NCBI GenBank assembly: GCA_002328075.1 | Contig: DCVT01000056.1 | Location: 1 to 64,000 of the forward strand | Origin: Anaerolineales bacterium UBA2181 | GTDB taxonomy: Bacteria; Chloroflexota; Anaerolineae; Promineifilales; UBA4811 | DNA: 64,000 bases | Direction of reading: 5' to 3' | Shown: piece by piece, positions 25,941 to 33,754 of the stretch | How the letters are laid out: each line of letters starts with the position of its first letter | Numbering within the stretch: the first letter of the stretch is position 1 | The notes under the pieces: generated by a model | Databases searched by the model: none | Told to the model about the DNA's origin: nothing | What the model saw: the letters and a program-made list of their open reading frames with translations, nothing else | Made by a program: the position numbers and the translations under genes

Positions 25941-26678
25941 ATGATGGTTGATCGTGGGCTCGGAGATCGTTTTCAACTGGAGCTCAAATACGTCCGGGGT
26001 GCATTGCCCGGCGGACGGCTGGATTGGGACAACAAACCGGAGACCTACAAACAGTATCCGGATGCGTTGCGCCTAGCTTTGCCCCAGCCTGATACCCAAG
26101 ACGGTCCCCCGTTGTGGCAAAGCATTCAACATCGTCGCAGTGTGCGCCGATACCAGGCGGCGCCGCTGTCCATGGCGGAGCTTTCGCAGTTGATCTGGGC
26201 GGGTCAAGGGATTACTGCGCGCCACGGGCAGATACAGCTGCGGGCTGCCCCTTCGGCCGGGGCGCTCTACCCGGTAGAGACGTATCTGGCAGTGCATCAT
26301 GTCGATGGCCTGGGTTGTGGGGTATATCATTACAACGTTCCATTGCATGCACTAGAGTTGTTGCGTTCGGGTGACTATCGCCGCTCGACGGCTGCTGCCG
26401 CATTGGATCAACAGATCGCTGCCACAGCGGCCGTAGTTTTCGTGTGGACTGGCGTGTTTGGCCGGTCGAAGTGGAAGTACAAACAGCGGGCTTACCGCTA
26501 CGTCTACCTGGATGCGGGGCATATTGCGCAGAATGTCGCTCTGGCGGCGGTCGGAATGGGGTTGGGCAGTTGCCAGGTAGCTGCGCTGTATGACGACGAG
26601 GCGAACGAATTGGTTGGGGTGGACGGAGAAGATGAGAGCGTGGTCTATATGACGACCGTAGGAAGGCTGGCGCCATGA
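25941..26678 (+). CDS. SagB-type nitroreductase-family FMN oxidoreductase
   Basis: The 245-residue protein has the nitroreductase fold with SIQHRRSVRRYQ (FMN-binding arginines), SAGALYPVETYLAVHHV and GMGLGSCQVAALYD. SagB relatives oxidise azolines in peptide maturation, but many stand-alone members have unknown roles. No YcaO gene is in the window. AAGGAG lies before two adjacent ATGs at 25941 and 25944; either could be used. The longer frame from 25737 overlaps the exporter and lacks similarity, so it was not used. It overlaps the next gene by 4 nt (ATGA). Confidence 0.85.
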   Translation: MMVDRGLGDRFQLELKYVRGALPGGRLDWDNKPETYKQYPDALRLALPQPDTQDGPPLWQSIQHRRSVRRYQAAPLSMAELSQLIWAGQGITARHGQIQLRAAPSAGALYPVETYLAVHHVDGLGCGVYHYNVPLHALELLRSGDYRRSTAAAALDQQIAATAAVVFVWTGVFGRSKWKYKQRAYRYVYLDAGHIAQNVALAAVGMGLGSCQVAALYDDEANELVGVDGEDESVVYMTTVGRLAP

Positions 26679-27193
26679 GCGTGATCGTGTATTCCACACC
26701 GACGTGTGGCTATTGCCATCAAGTCAAAGCCTACCTCCATCAGCGGGGGGTGTCGTTCACTGAGCATGACGTCAGTCGGGACCGGGACGCGGCGATAGAA
26801 ATGGTGCGGGTCTCGGGCCAGCAGGGCGTGCCGGTGTTGGTCATCGATGGGCAGGTGGTGGTGGGATTCAACCGGCAGCAAATTGACCATCTGCTGGCCA
26901 AGTCCGCCGGTGGACCACCGCGATTGGGTGCTGCGGTGGCGGATGCAGCTATTATGGCCGCACGGCGCGGCCTCCAGCTGCCGGCCGGCGCCTATGTGGG
27001 GAAGGTCACTCCGGATTCTCCAGCCGCTCTGGCTGGCCTCCAAGTGGGTGATGTGGTGATACGACTCGCTGGCCAACCAGTGCAGGCTGGTCGCGATATC
27101 GACCGAATTTTGGGTGGTTTGCGTACCGGGCAGACGACTGCGTTGGAGATCTGGCGGCAGGGAAGTCCAGTGGCGTTGGCGATCCAGTTGTAG
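26675..27193 (+). CDS. Glutaredoxin-PDZ fusion protein
   Basis: Residues 1-78 are a glutaredoxin with the redox pair C11-x2-C14 (TPTCGYCH), the cis-proline in QQGVPVLVIDG and the GFNRQQID turn. Residues about 85-172 are a PDZ domain with GAYVGKVTPDSPAALAGLQVGDVVIRL. PDZ domains bind C-terminal peptides, so the glutaredoxin may be directed to specific partners. No signal peptide or membrane helix is seen. The start overlaps the stop of the nitroreductase gene, so the two are co-expressed and could form a redox pair. Confidence 0.85.
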   Translation: MSVIVYSTPTCGYCHQVKAYLHQRGVSFTEHDVSRDRDAAIEMVRVSGQQGVPVLVIDGQVVVGFNRQQIDHLLAKSAGGPPRLGAAVADAAIMAARRGLQLPAGAYVGKVTPDSPAALAGLQVGDVVIRLAGQPVQAGRDIDRILGGLRTGQTTALEIWRQGSPVALAIQL

Positions 27194-27414
27194 ATTTGGG
27201 CGGATTTCCGGCCGACGGCGGAGCTCGCCCGTCCTGACTGGTGAACGCTTGCCGTCTGGGAGTGTCGGCCGTTACGGTGTGACGTTTCTCAGACGCCAAG
27301 TCTCCTGGCTTTTGCGCCAGGCGGCGTCGCAATCGGCGCCGAACTCCTTGGGCATGCGGCGCGTGACGGACCGAAGTTCAACCGGCAACCGGCCGACACA
27401 CTGGATTCTGCCCA

Positions 27415-28014
27415 TCACAGCGGAATCGTGGTTTCGGCGGATAAAATCCCCGGTTCAGAATCGACATCGCTTTGAACGCCTGTTGCGCCCGGTGTCGGTG
27501 GCCCTGCCCGCACCCAGACAGGCAGAGTGCGGACCTGTTCGTGTTGTACCAACAGGCCAAAACATCGTCCTTCCAGTACCTCGGAATCGGCGACAAGGTT
27601 GACGTCCAGCGCAAGACAGGCAGGCGAGGCTGCCCCACAAGCAACTTGGCCCCGACTGGCTTTGAGCGCTGTCTGCAGCATTTCGCTCAGGGCCTGGAGT
27701 GCAGCACTCTTGCGTTCTACCCACACTACCAGATTGATGCCAAACCGTGAAGTGTCGTCACCATGCGCGTCTCGGCTCGACCTGCCAACCGGTTGGCAGT
27801 GGTAGACGGCCTTGACTGTGCGGTCTACTGCGCCCAGATACGCGCCCAGCGTGCGCGCCAGGCTCTCAGCGACACACTGGCAATCAGCACATTGGGGTCT
27901 GAAGGGCTCTTGGTGCGCCGCCTGCGCTTCTCCGGCGCGGAGCTTGAAAGCGCATTCAGCCATCGCCGTTTCGAGCATCGCGTCGATCAACGGGCGGTCC
28001 ATCTGTATGCCCAT
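27415..28014 (-). CDS. Hypothetical cysteine-containing protein
   Basis: The 199-residue ORF has coherent alpha-helical stretches (MDRPLIDAMLETAMAECAFKL, ALQALSEMLQTALKA) and ordered cysteines, including CADCQC near residue 42. It contains an amphipathic N-terminal half and a beta-rich end (EGRCFGLLVQHEQVRTLPVWV). No family was recognised. ATG 28014 or 28002 could start it; both lack a strong SD. Gene density and amino-acid composition argue it is real, though the opposite strand has competing frames. Confidence 0.5.
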   Translation of the reverse strand: MGIQMDRPLIDAMLETAMAECAFKLRAGEAQAAHQEPFRPQCADCQCVAESLARTLGAYLGAVDRTVKAVYHCQPVGRSSRDAHGDDTSRFGINLVVWVERKSAALQALSEMLQTALKASRGQVACGAASPACLALDVNLVADSEVLEGRCFGLLVQHEQVRTLPVWVRAGPPTPGATGVQSDVDSEPGILSAETTIPL

Positions 28015-28038
28015 CCTGTCCTGGCCTCTGTGGGCGGG

Positions 28039-28072
28039 GCGCCAATGGCGCCATGACGCACGCCATTGGCGC
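28039..28072. terminator. 12-bp perfect hairpin downstream of gdhA
   Basis: GCGCCAATGGCG (28039-28050), a 10-nt loop and the exact complement (28061-28072) form a stem about 95 nt after the gdhA stop and 25 nt before the hypothetical gene. No T-run follows on either strand. It could be a terminator, an mRNA end-stabiliser or a protein-binding site. Confidence 0.5.
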
Positions 28073-28166
28073 TCTCGCCAACAAACTGCACAGCTCTATC
28101 ACTCAAGAGTCGCCTTGAGACACCCGCCTGGGGGCCGAGTACTTGCCCGATTCGCGCCGGTGATGA

Positions 28167-29522
28167 TCAGACAATCCCGTAAGCCAGCATCGAGTTAGCG
28201 ACCTTGACAAAACCAGCGATATTGGCGCCCATCAGATAATCGCCCTTCCTGCCATAGGTCTCGGCGGCCTGTAGACACGACCGGTGGATGTTCTTCATGA
28301 TCCCTTGCAGGCGCTGGTCCACTTCCTCCCGCGACCAGGACAGCCGCATGCTGTTCTGCGACATCTCCAGACCCGAGGTTGCCACCCCGCCAGCGTTCGC
28401 GGCTTTGGCTGGCCCGTAGAGGACGTTGTTCTCCTGGAAGACCTTGATGGCCTCCAGGGTGGAGGGCATGTTGGCCCCTTCGGAGACACAACAACAGCCG
28501 CTGTTGACCAACGCGGCCGCGTTGGCAGCGTCAATCTCGTTTTCGTGTGCGCTGGGAAAAGCCAGGTCTACCCGCAGACCCTGTTCTCTTATCACATCCC
28601 AGACGCTCTTGGTCGGAAAGTACGGCACCTTGTAGCGTTCCGAATACTCGCTGATCCTGCCCCGCCTCAGGTTCTTTAGCTGGAGGATGTAATCCAGCTT
28701 TTCCCGGTCGAAGCCCTGTTCATCTACAATGGTGCCATTGGAATCCGACATGGTAGTGACTGTTGCTCCCAGTTGGAGCAGTTTCTCGACGGTGTATTGG
28801 GCAACATTGCCCGATCCGCTGACCGCCGCGGCTGTTCCCCGAACGTCGATGCTCCGTGTGGCCAACATCTCGGCGGCAAAGTAGACGGAGCCATATCCCG
28901 TCGCCTCAGGTCGGATCAGGCTTCCGCCATACTCCAAGCCCTTTCCGGTCAACACGCAATGATGCTCGTTGACCAGTTTCTTGTAGTACCCGAACAAATA
29001 GCCGATCTCGCGCCCACCGACCCCAATATCGCCGGCCGGAACATCCAGATCCGGTCCAATATACCGGTAGAGCTCCCGCATGAATGCCTGGCAGAAACGC
29101 ATGACCTCCATGTCCGATTTGCCTTTGGGATCAAAGTCGGAACCACCCTTGGCGCCGCCCATTGGGAGTGTTGTCAGCGAGTTCTTGAAGATCTGCTCAA
29201 AACCCAGGAACTTGATGATCCCCAGGTTGACCGACGGATGGAACCGCAACCCTCCCTTGTAGGGGCCAATGGCGTTGTTGAACTGCACACGAAATCCCCG
29301 GTTCACCTGAACTTCGCCATCGTCGTCCACCCAGGGAACGCGGAACATGAGGACGCGGTCCGGAACCACGATCCTCTCATAGATCTTGGCGTGGACGAAT
29401 TCGGGATGTCGGTCGACAGTGGGTTCCAGCGTGGCCAAGACCTCTCCTACGGCCTGGTGAAACTCGGGCTGTCCAGCATCCTTTTCCTGCACCATGGCGA
29501 TAACATCTTGAATCACTGACAT
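28167..29522 (-). CDS. gdhA: NADP-type glutamate dehydrogenase
   Basis: The hexameric enzyme converts 2-oxoglutarate and ammonium to glutamate. The 451-residue protein has GPYKGGLRFHP, the catalytic-lysine motif TTLPMGGAKGGSDFDPKG, DIGVGGREIGYL and the NAD(P) region AAVSGSGNVAQY, with AnaGGVATSGLEMSQN near the end. All residues typical of the small hexameric bacterial enzyme are present. ATG 29522 is preferred over the frame start at 29552 because AAGGAG lies 7 nt upstream. A GDH paralogue lacking the catalytic lysine is encoded at 35.5 kb. Confidence 0.96.
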   Translation of the reverse strand: MSVIQDVIAMVQEKDAGQPEFHQAVGEVLATLEPTVDRHPEFVHAKIYERIVVPDRVLMFRVPWVDDDGEVQVNRGFRVQFNNAIGPYKGGLRFHPSVNLGIIKFLGFEQIFKNSLTTLPMGGAKGGSDFDPKGKSDMEVMRFCQAFMRELYRYIGPDLDVPAGDIGVGGREIGYLFGYYKKLVNEHHCVLTGKGLEYGGSLIRPEATGYGSVYFAAEMLATRSIDVRGTAAAVSGSGNVAQYTVEKLLQLGATVTTMSDSNGTIVDEQGFDREKLDYILQLKNLRRGRISEYSERYKVPYFPTKSVWDVIREQGLRVDLAFPSAHENEIDAANAAALVNSGCCCVSEGANMPSTLEAIKVFQENNVLYGPAKAANAGGVATSGLEMSQNSMRLSWSREEVDQRLQGIMKNIHRSCLQAAETYGRKGDYLMGANIAGFVKVANSMLAYGIV

Positions 29523-29699
29523 CTTGAGTCTCCTTCTAGAATAGTTTTCCAAAGGTAATCAGAACCAAATCAGCCATATTGCTGCTGCAAGTATACTCAA
29601 ACCGTATTGAGATCGTGTGAAACCAGGTAGCGACCAAATTGAAAAGCCATTGAAATGCGGTCCGACCTGTGGAGCCCAAGCAAACTGCAATTTGCCCGC

Positions 29700-29705
29700 T
29701 ATAAT
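29700..29705 (+). promoter_or_regulatory. -10 box of the phosphoesterase gene
   Basis: A perfect TATAAT ends 7 nt before the ATG at 29713; no good -35 is seen. The start codon would be at or near the transcription start, so the mRNA is probably leaderless. Confidence 0.5.
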
Positions 29706-29712
29706 TGATCTG

Positions 29713-30570
29713 ATGAGTACATGGTTCTTCGTCTCAGATTTGCATGGCGATCAGACGCGCTATCGGAAGCTGATGGAGGCGGTTGACGCCGAGAGACCTG
29801 CGGCCGTTTTGCTGGGGGGAGATCTTCTACCACCTCCCCTGGCTCACGCAACCGATGGGTCCGGGAGAGGGTTCATTTTGTCGTTTCTCCAGGAGGTGTT
29901 TGGAGAGACGAGAAAACGCTTGGGCGGATCCTATCCGACGGTGCTTCTCATCCTGGGTAACGACGATCTTCGCGCTGAGGAAGGCAACCTGGTGCCCGGG
30001 GAAACGGACGGGCTGTGGAAGTACCTTCACCTGCGCTCGACATCAGTGGGCGAACATACCGTCTATGGATATGGATTTGTCCCTCCCACGCCGTTCGCTT
30101 TGAAGGATTGGGAACGCTACGACGTCTCACGTTTTGTGGATCCAGGCGCCACCTCGCCGGAGGAAGGTTGGCGTTCGGTCCCTGTGTCCCCCGGCGACGT
30201 GCGGTATGGTACGATACGAGAAGATCTGGAGATTTTGACGGGGGGCGCCGACCTGTCCGGCGCCTTATTGCTGTTTCATGCTCCTCCCTATCAGTCGTTT
30301 CTTGATCGGGCGGCACTGGATGGCCGATTGGTGGACAATGTCCCGCTCGATGTCCACGTGGGGAGCGTTGCCATTCGTCGCTTCATACAGGCCAGGCAAC
30401 CACGGATCACGCTGCACGGTCACGTCCACGAGTCCGTGCGGTTGACCGGCGAGTGGCGCCAGCGACTGGGAAAGACGTGGGCCTTCACGGCCGCCCATGA
30501 CGGCACGGAGTTGGCCCTGGTGCGCTTCAATCCCGATGCGCCAGAGAGCGCTACGCGAGACCTGCTTTAG
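29713..30570 (+). CDS. Calcineurin-like metallophosphoesterase
   Basis: The 285-residue protein has the metallophosphoesterase signature: STWFFVSDLHGD (DxH), VLLGGDLLP (GD), LILGNDD (GND, in place of GNHD), LFHAPPY and TLHGHVHES (GHVH). It should cleave a phosphodiester or phosphomonoester using two metals. ATG 29713 begins the conserved strand directly; the longer frame from 29617 runs through the promoter. It is divergent from gdhA and convergent with the PEP-synthase-like operon, whose stop overlaps its 3' end by about 20 nt. Confidence 0.85.
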   Translation: MSTWFFVSDLHGDQTRYRKLMEAVDAERPAAVLLGGDLLPPPLAHATDGSGRGFILSFLQEVFGETRKRLGGSYPTVLLILGNDDLRAEEGNLVPGETDGLWKYLHLRSTSVGEHTVYGYGFVPPTPFALKDWERYDVSRFVDPGATSPEEGWRSVPVSPGDVRYGTIREDLEILTGGADLSGALLLFHAPPYQSFLDRAALDGRLVDNVPLDVHVGSVAIRRFIQARQPRITLHGHVHESVRLTGEWRQRLGKTWAFTAAHDGTELALVRFNPDAPESATRDLL

Positions 30571-33500
30571 CTGTCTTTCCGCTCAAACCCAAGGCTAAGG
30601 GGCGGGCGGCGTCAGAGACGGCTCCGATCTTGGACGCGAAACCGGTTCGGCGCTGGACATCGTCATCGGTGACCAGGTGAATGTCAAGCAGCGCACTTGT
30701 TCGGTGACCTGTGCGCTGGTAGTTCAATTCGGCCAGCGAGCAGTTCCACCCATCCAGCCACAGCAGTAGATCCTCCCGTTGGGCATCTGTCCCTCGAAAA
30801 TGAATGAGCAAATCAATGTCACTTTCTGGACCAGCGGAGCCGCTGTTCACGCTGCCAAACACGAAGAGACGCGCAATCCCGAACCGTTCCGGGTCAATGT
30901 GCGCCGCTATGCGTTCGGCCGCCTGAAGCCGCCAACGCCAATGGACATCAGGGGCCTCCCGGTACAACTTGCCTTCAGCTTTTGTGAAATCGGCTCGAGC
31001 AGCGCTGCTGGGCTCCGTCAGCAGAGCCAGCGCCTTTTCCGCGTCCGCATTCATCAGAACTTGCAGCACCCTCCCGCCGGTGACTTGCGGCACGTCAATG
31101 ACGCGGATCACATGTGCCAGGTTGGCGGAATCGGGCAGCATGTCCAACAAGATGCTCTTGGCGGTGGTCAGAAACGACTCGTTGAAGATGATCCCCTGGT
31201 CGTCAGGGTAGAGAGGCAGGTAGCGGATGGAAGCCTCTACCAGATCCTGGAAGAAATGCGTCCCGAAGGACGGGTCAGGGATGTAATCGCGCTGTTTGCG
31301 GGCGACTTCTATCAGCATGGCGGTGTTGCTGATATCGGAATAGGTAACGCTTACGCCCAATCGGATGTCCCCACGGCTACCCCAACGTCCCGGCCCAATC
31401 AAGATGAATTGGCGCCTGGGCAGGATTTTGTTGAGCCTACCAACCACCCGTCCCACGGCCATCAGGTCCTGTTGGCTGGTCAGTTCATTGTATCTGAGGG
31501 GATCCACGTACACAATGTGGGTAATGTCCGCCACAATTCCATTAGTGACATACCGGTTGGCAGTGAAAACGACATCTTCACGAGCGACCTCATGGGGGAT
31601 CTCGGCCGGAAGACTGTCCTCTCCGTAACTCTGCGCCCGACACTGAAGCAGGTAAAAATCGGCGCCGTCATGCGCGAATTCAATGTCCACGGGATAACCC
31701 AGCGATTCCTGCAGCGTATTGAGGATGGCGTGTACCTGTTTCAAGAAAGGAGTACGGGAGATCAGACCTTCAAAGGTCACAATACACTCGTCAATCCCGA
31801 AATCTACGCCCAGCGCGCTGGGAAGTTTGACCTGATCATGTTCTAGTACGGAGACAATCTGGTTGGCAAGAGGGTAGTCATGACCGCACGTTCTCAAGAA
31901 CGTCCGTACGTCTACCGTCTCAAAGGCTCGGCTCTTTAGGTTCATCACGTCGAGTTTCTTGGGAGCGTAGCGGACGATTTCATCCAGTGTAACGTTCACG
32001 GGCAACTTGGGTTTGCCCGGCGCCACCAGGATGGGATAGTCATCGCTGAGCCGGTCCACTGCCCGAGTGCCCAAACCGGGCACCATGCGAACAAGTCCAT
32101 CTTCTCGGCGTATGCGGCTTGACCAGCGGAAATCGTTCTGGCTGAATGCCACCCCAGCAAAAGCGGGCAGGAAAAAGTCACCGACTCGTGTTCCCACCAC
32201 CTCCTGGATCATGATTCCCATTTCTTCGTGGTGGTCAACCAGGCTGTTCTCGTGGCGATATTCGATTGGGTCGGGGCCAAACATCGACGCATACACCTCA
32301 GTAATGGCTCTGGTGAGGGATGCCAATCGCTCCTCTTTGGTACCCTGATTAGCGATGAAAAGGCTCCTGTATTTGCCTGCAAAGGCTGCACCGACCTGAT
32401 CCTCCAGAAGACTGGAACTGCGCACAATCAGCGGCACGTCCCCGAAATCGTCCAGCGCTTGGGAAAGGCCCTTGACGATCTCCGGAGGCAGTGGCGAGTT
32501 TCTGAACAGACCGACGACATAGGGGTATTCCTGCCTGACCTGGCTCAGGTCTTTGTACTTTTGCTCAACTATGTCCTCCAGATCGTTGTACCCGATGAAA
32601 TAAAAGATGCCGTCGGACGTCAGGTACCAGGTCTTGGGAGTCTTGACGGCCTGTAGCAGATCATCGTTGCGGCGCGACTGCTTGAGGATCTGAGTGGCAA
32701 GAAAGAGCCCTGAACCTTTTCCACCCAGTTTGCCATGGCTGGCTGGAGGAAAAACCACCCGGTGCATAAACCCGGTGAAATCCTCGATGCCGAAATGATC
32801 CTTGGCTACCTCAATAAACCAAGGTTGATCACTCAGGACGCGCCGGATCAGCGAGGTGCGGAACCATCGGGCCCGCGGTGGCGAGAGCTCAATTCCTTGC
32901 GGCGCCAGCAGGCGAAACCGCTCGATGGCCGCGCTGATCTCTGATAGGGATGAGCCAGGATTGACCAGGATGTCCACCAGGAACGCAGTCCGGTCCTCTT
33001 TGATCCAGCGCTGGATGCTCTCCAAGATCGAATTGGTTGGGAAATGCTCGCCGGCCAAGGCGAACACCCGATCGCCAATGGCTATGAGGTCGGTATCGGC
33101 CTGAGGTTGATACGGTCGGTTCTCAGCGAATCCCTCATCGCCTTCGTGAAAAGCCGGGCCTATCAGTTTGAGCAGATCTTCAGCTTCTTTGACTCCGTGC
33201 CAGTAGAGATGATTGACCATCTTGCTGGATAGTCGCATCAATAATCCCTGGTCTGTGCGCTTGAGCAGGTCCAGGATGACCCCCCACTCGCTCAATCGGT
33301 CCTCTTCCACAGGTTGCTCCTGAAACACATGCCGCAGTTGCTGATGCAGCATGAAGAAACCGATTTGATCGGCTATGGTGTTGATCAGCCTGCGCTCTTC
33401 TTTGAGAAAAGGGCCTTCGTCCGCAGGTGGTCGTTCGTCGGTGTAGCAGATGCTTATGCTGCCCACAACCTGGTCCTGGACCACGATATCGGCGCTCTGC

Positions 33501-33745
33501 ACCCATGGGCTCTCGAGAAAAATGGGGCTCTGGTGGGTATTGCCGTTGACGATGATCTGGGCGCCGCAGACGTCTGGGTACTGCCAGCCCGGCGGCAGGG
33601 CTTTGATGATGCCCCGGCAGATGTCGTGGAAACCGGCATGCGAGTCGCTCAGCAATTCCTGCACCTCATACAGGCAGTTGAGCTCCTTTGCCCGTTCCCT
33701 AAGTTGGTGAACCAGACTATCCAGAGGTTTTTCATTGATTTCCAT
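30551..33745 (-). CDS. GAF-like, PEP-synthase N-terminal (ATP-grasp) and nucleotidyltransferase fusion protein
   Basis: The 1064-residue protein has three parts. Residues about 15-145 look like a GAF sensor region. Residues about 330-720 are the PPDK/PEP-synthase ATP-grasp, with GGKGSGLFLATQI and VRSSSLLED...AFAGKY. A module follows with IGPGRWGSRGD and GTHFFQDL, shared with the next gene upstream. The last 110 residues are a minimal nucleotidyltransferase (FVFGSVNSG...SDIDLLIHF). The phosphohistidine domain (GG..SH) and the PEP/pyruvate barrel are not found, so it is not a normal PEP synthase. It is the last gene of the kinase-regulator-GDH operon. Function unknown; phosphotransfer or nucleotidylation of a protein is possible. 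Confidence 0.85.
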   Translation of the reverse strand: MEINEKPLDSLVHQLRERAKELNCLYEVQELLSDSHAGFHDICRGIIKALPPGWQYPDVCGAQIIVNGNTHQSPIFLESPWVQSADIVVQDQVVGSISICYTDERPPADEGPFLKEERRLINTIADQIGFFMLHQQLRHVFQEQPVEEDRLSEWGVILDLLKRTDQGLLMRLSSKMVNHLYWHGVKEAEDLLKLIGPAFHEGDEGFAENRPYQPQADTDLIAIGDRVFALAGEHFPTNSILESIQRWIKEDRTAFLVDILVNPGSSLSEISAAIERFRLLAPQGIELSPPRARWFRTSLIRRVLSDQPWFIEVAKDHFGIEDFTGFMHRVVFPPASHGKLGGKGSGLFLATQILKQSRRNDDLLQAVKTPKTWYLTSDGIFYFIGYNDLEDIVEQKYKDLSQVRQEYPYVVGLFRNSPLPPEIVKGLSQALDDFGDVPLIVRSSSLLEDQVGAAFAGKYRSLFIANQGTKEERLASLTRAITEVYASMFGPDPIEYRHENSLVDHHEEMGIMIQEVVGTRVGDFFLPAFAGVAFSQNDFRWSSRIRREDGLVRMVPGLGTRAVDRLSDDYPILVAPGKPKLPVNVTLDEIVRYAPKKLDVMNLKSRAFETVDVRTFLRTCGHDYPLANQIVSVLEHDQVKLPSALGVDFGIDECIVTFEGLISRTPFLKQVHAILNTLQESLGYPVDIEFAHDGADFYLLQCRAQSYGEDSLPAEIPHEVAREDVVFTANRYVTNGIVADITHIVYVDPLRYNELTSQQDLMAVGRVVGRLNKILPRRQFILIGPGRWGSRGDIRLGVSVTYSDISNTAMLIEVARKQRDYIPDPSFGTHFFQDLVEASIRYLPLYPDDQGIIFNESFLTTAKSILLDMLPDSANLAHVIRVIDVPQVTGGRVLQVLMNADAEKALALLTEPSSAARADFTKAEGKLYREAPDVHWRWRLQAAERIAAHIDPERFGIARLFVFGSVNSGSAGPESDIDLLIHFRGTDAQREDLLLWLDGWNCSLAELNYQRTGHRTSALLDIHLVTDDDVQRRTGFASKIGAVSDAARPLALGLSGKTAKAGLA

Positions 33746-33754
33746 GGCAGTCTC

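Noticed and set aside
27114..27602. Plus-strand ORF between the glutaredoxin-PDZ and hypothetical genes
   Set aside because: Arginine- and proline-rich shadow overlapping two better frames; no motif.
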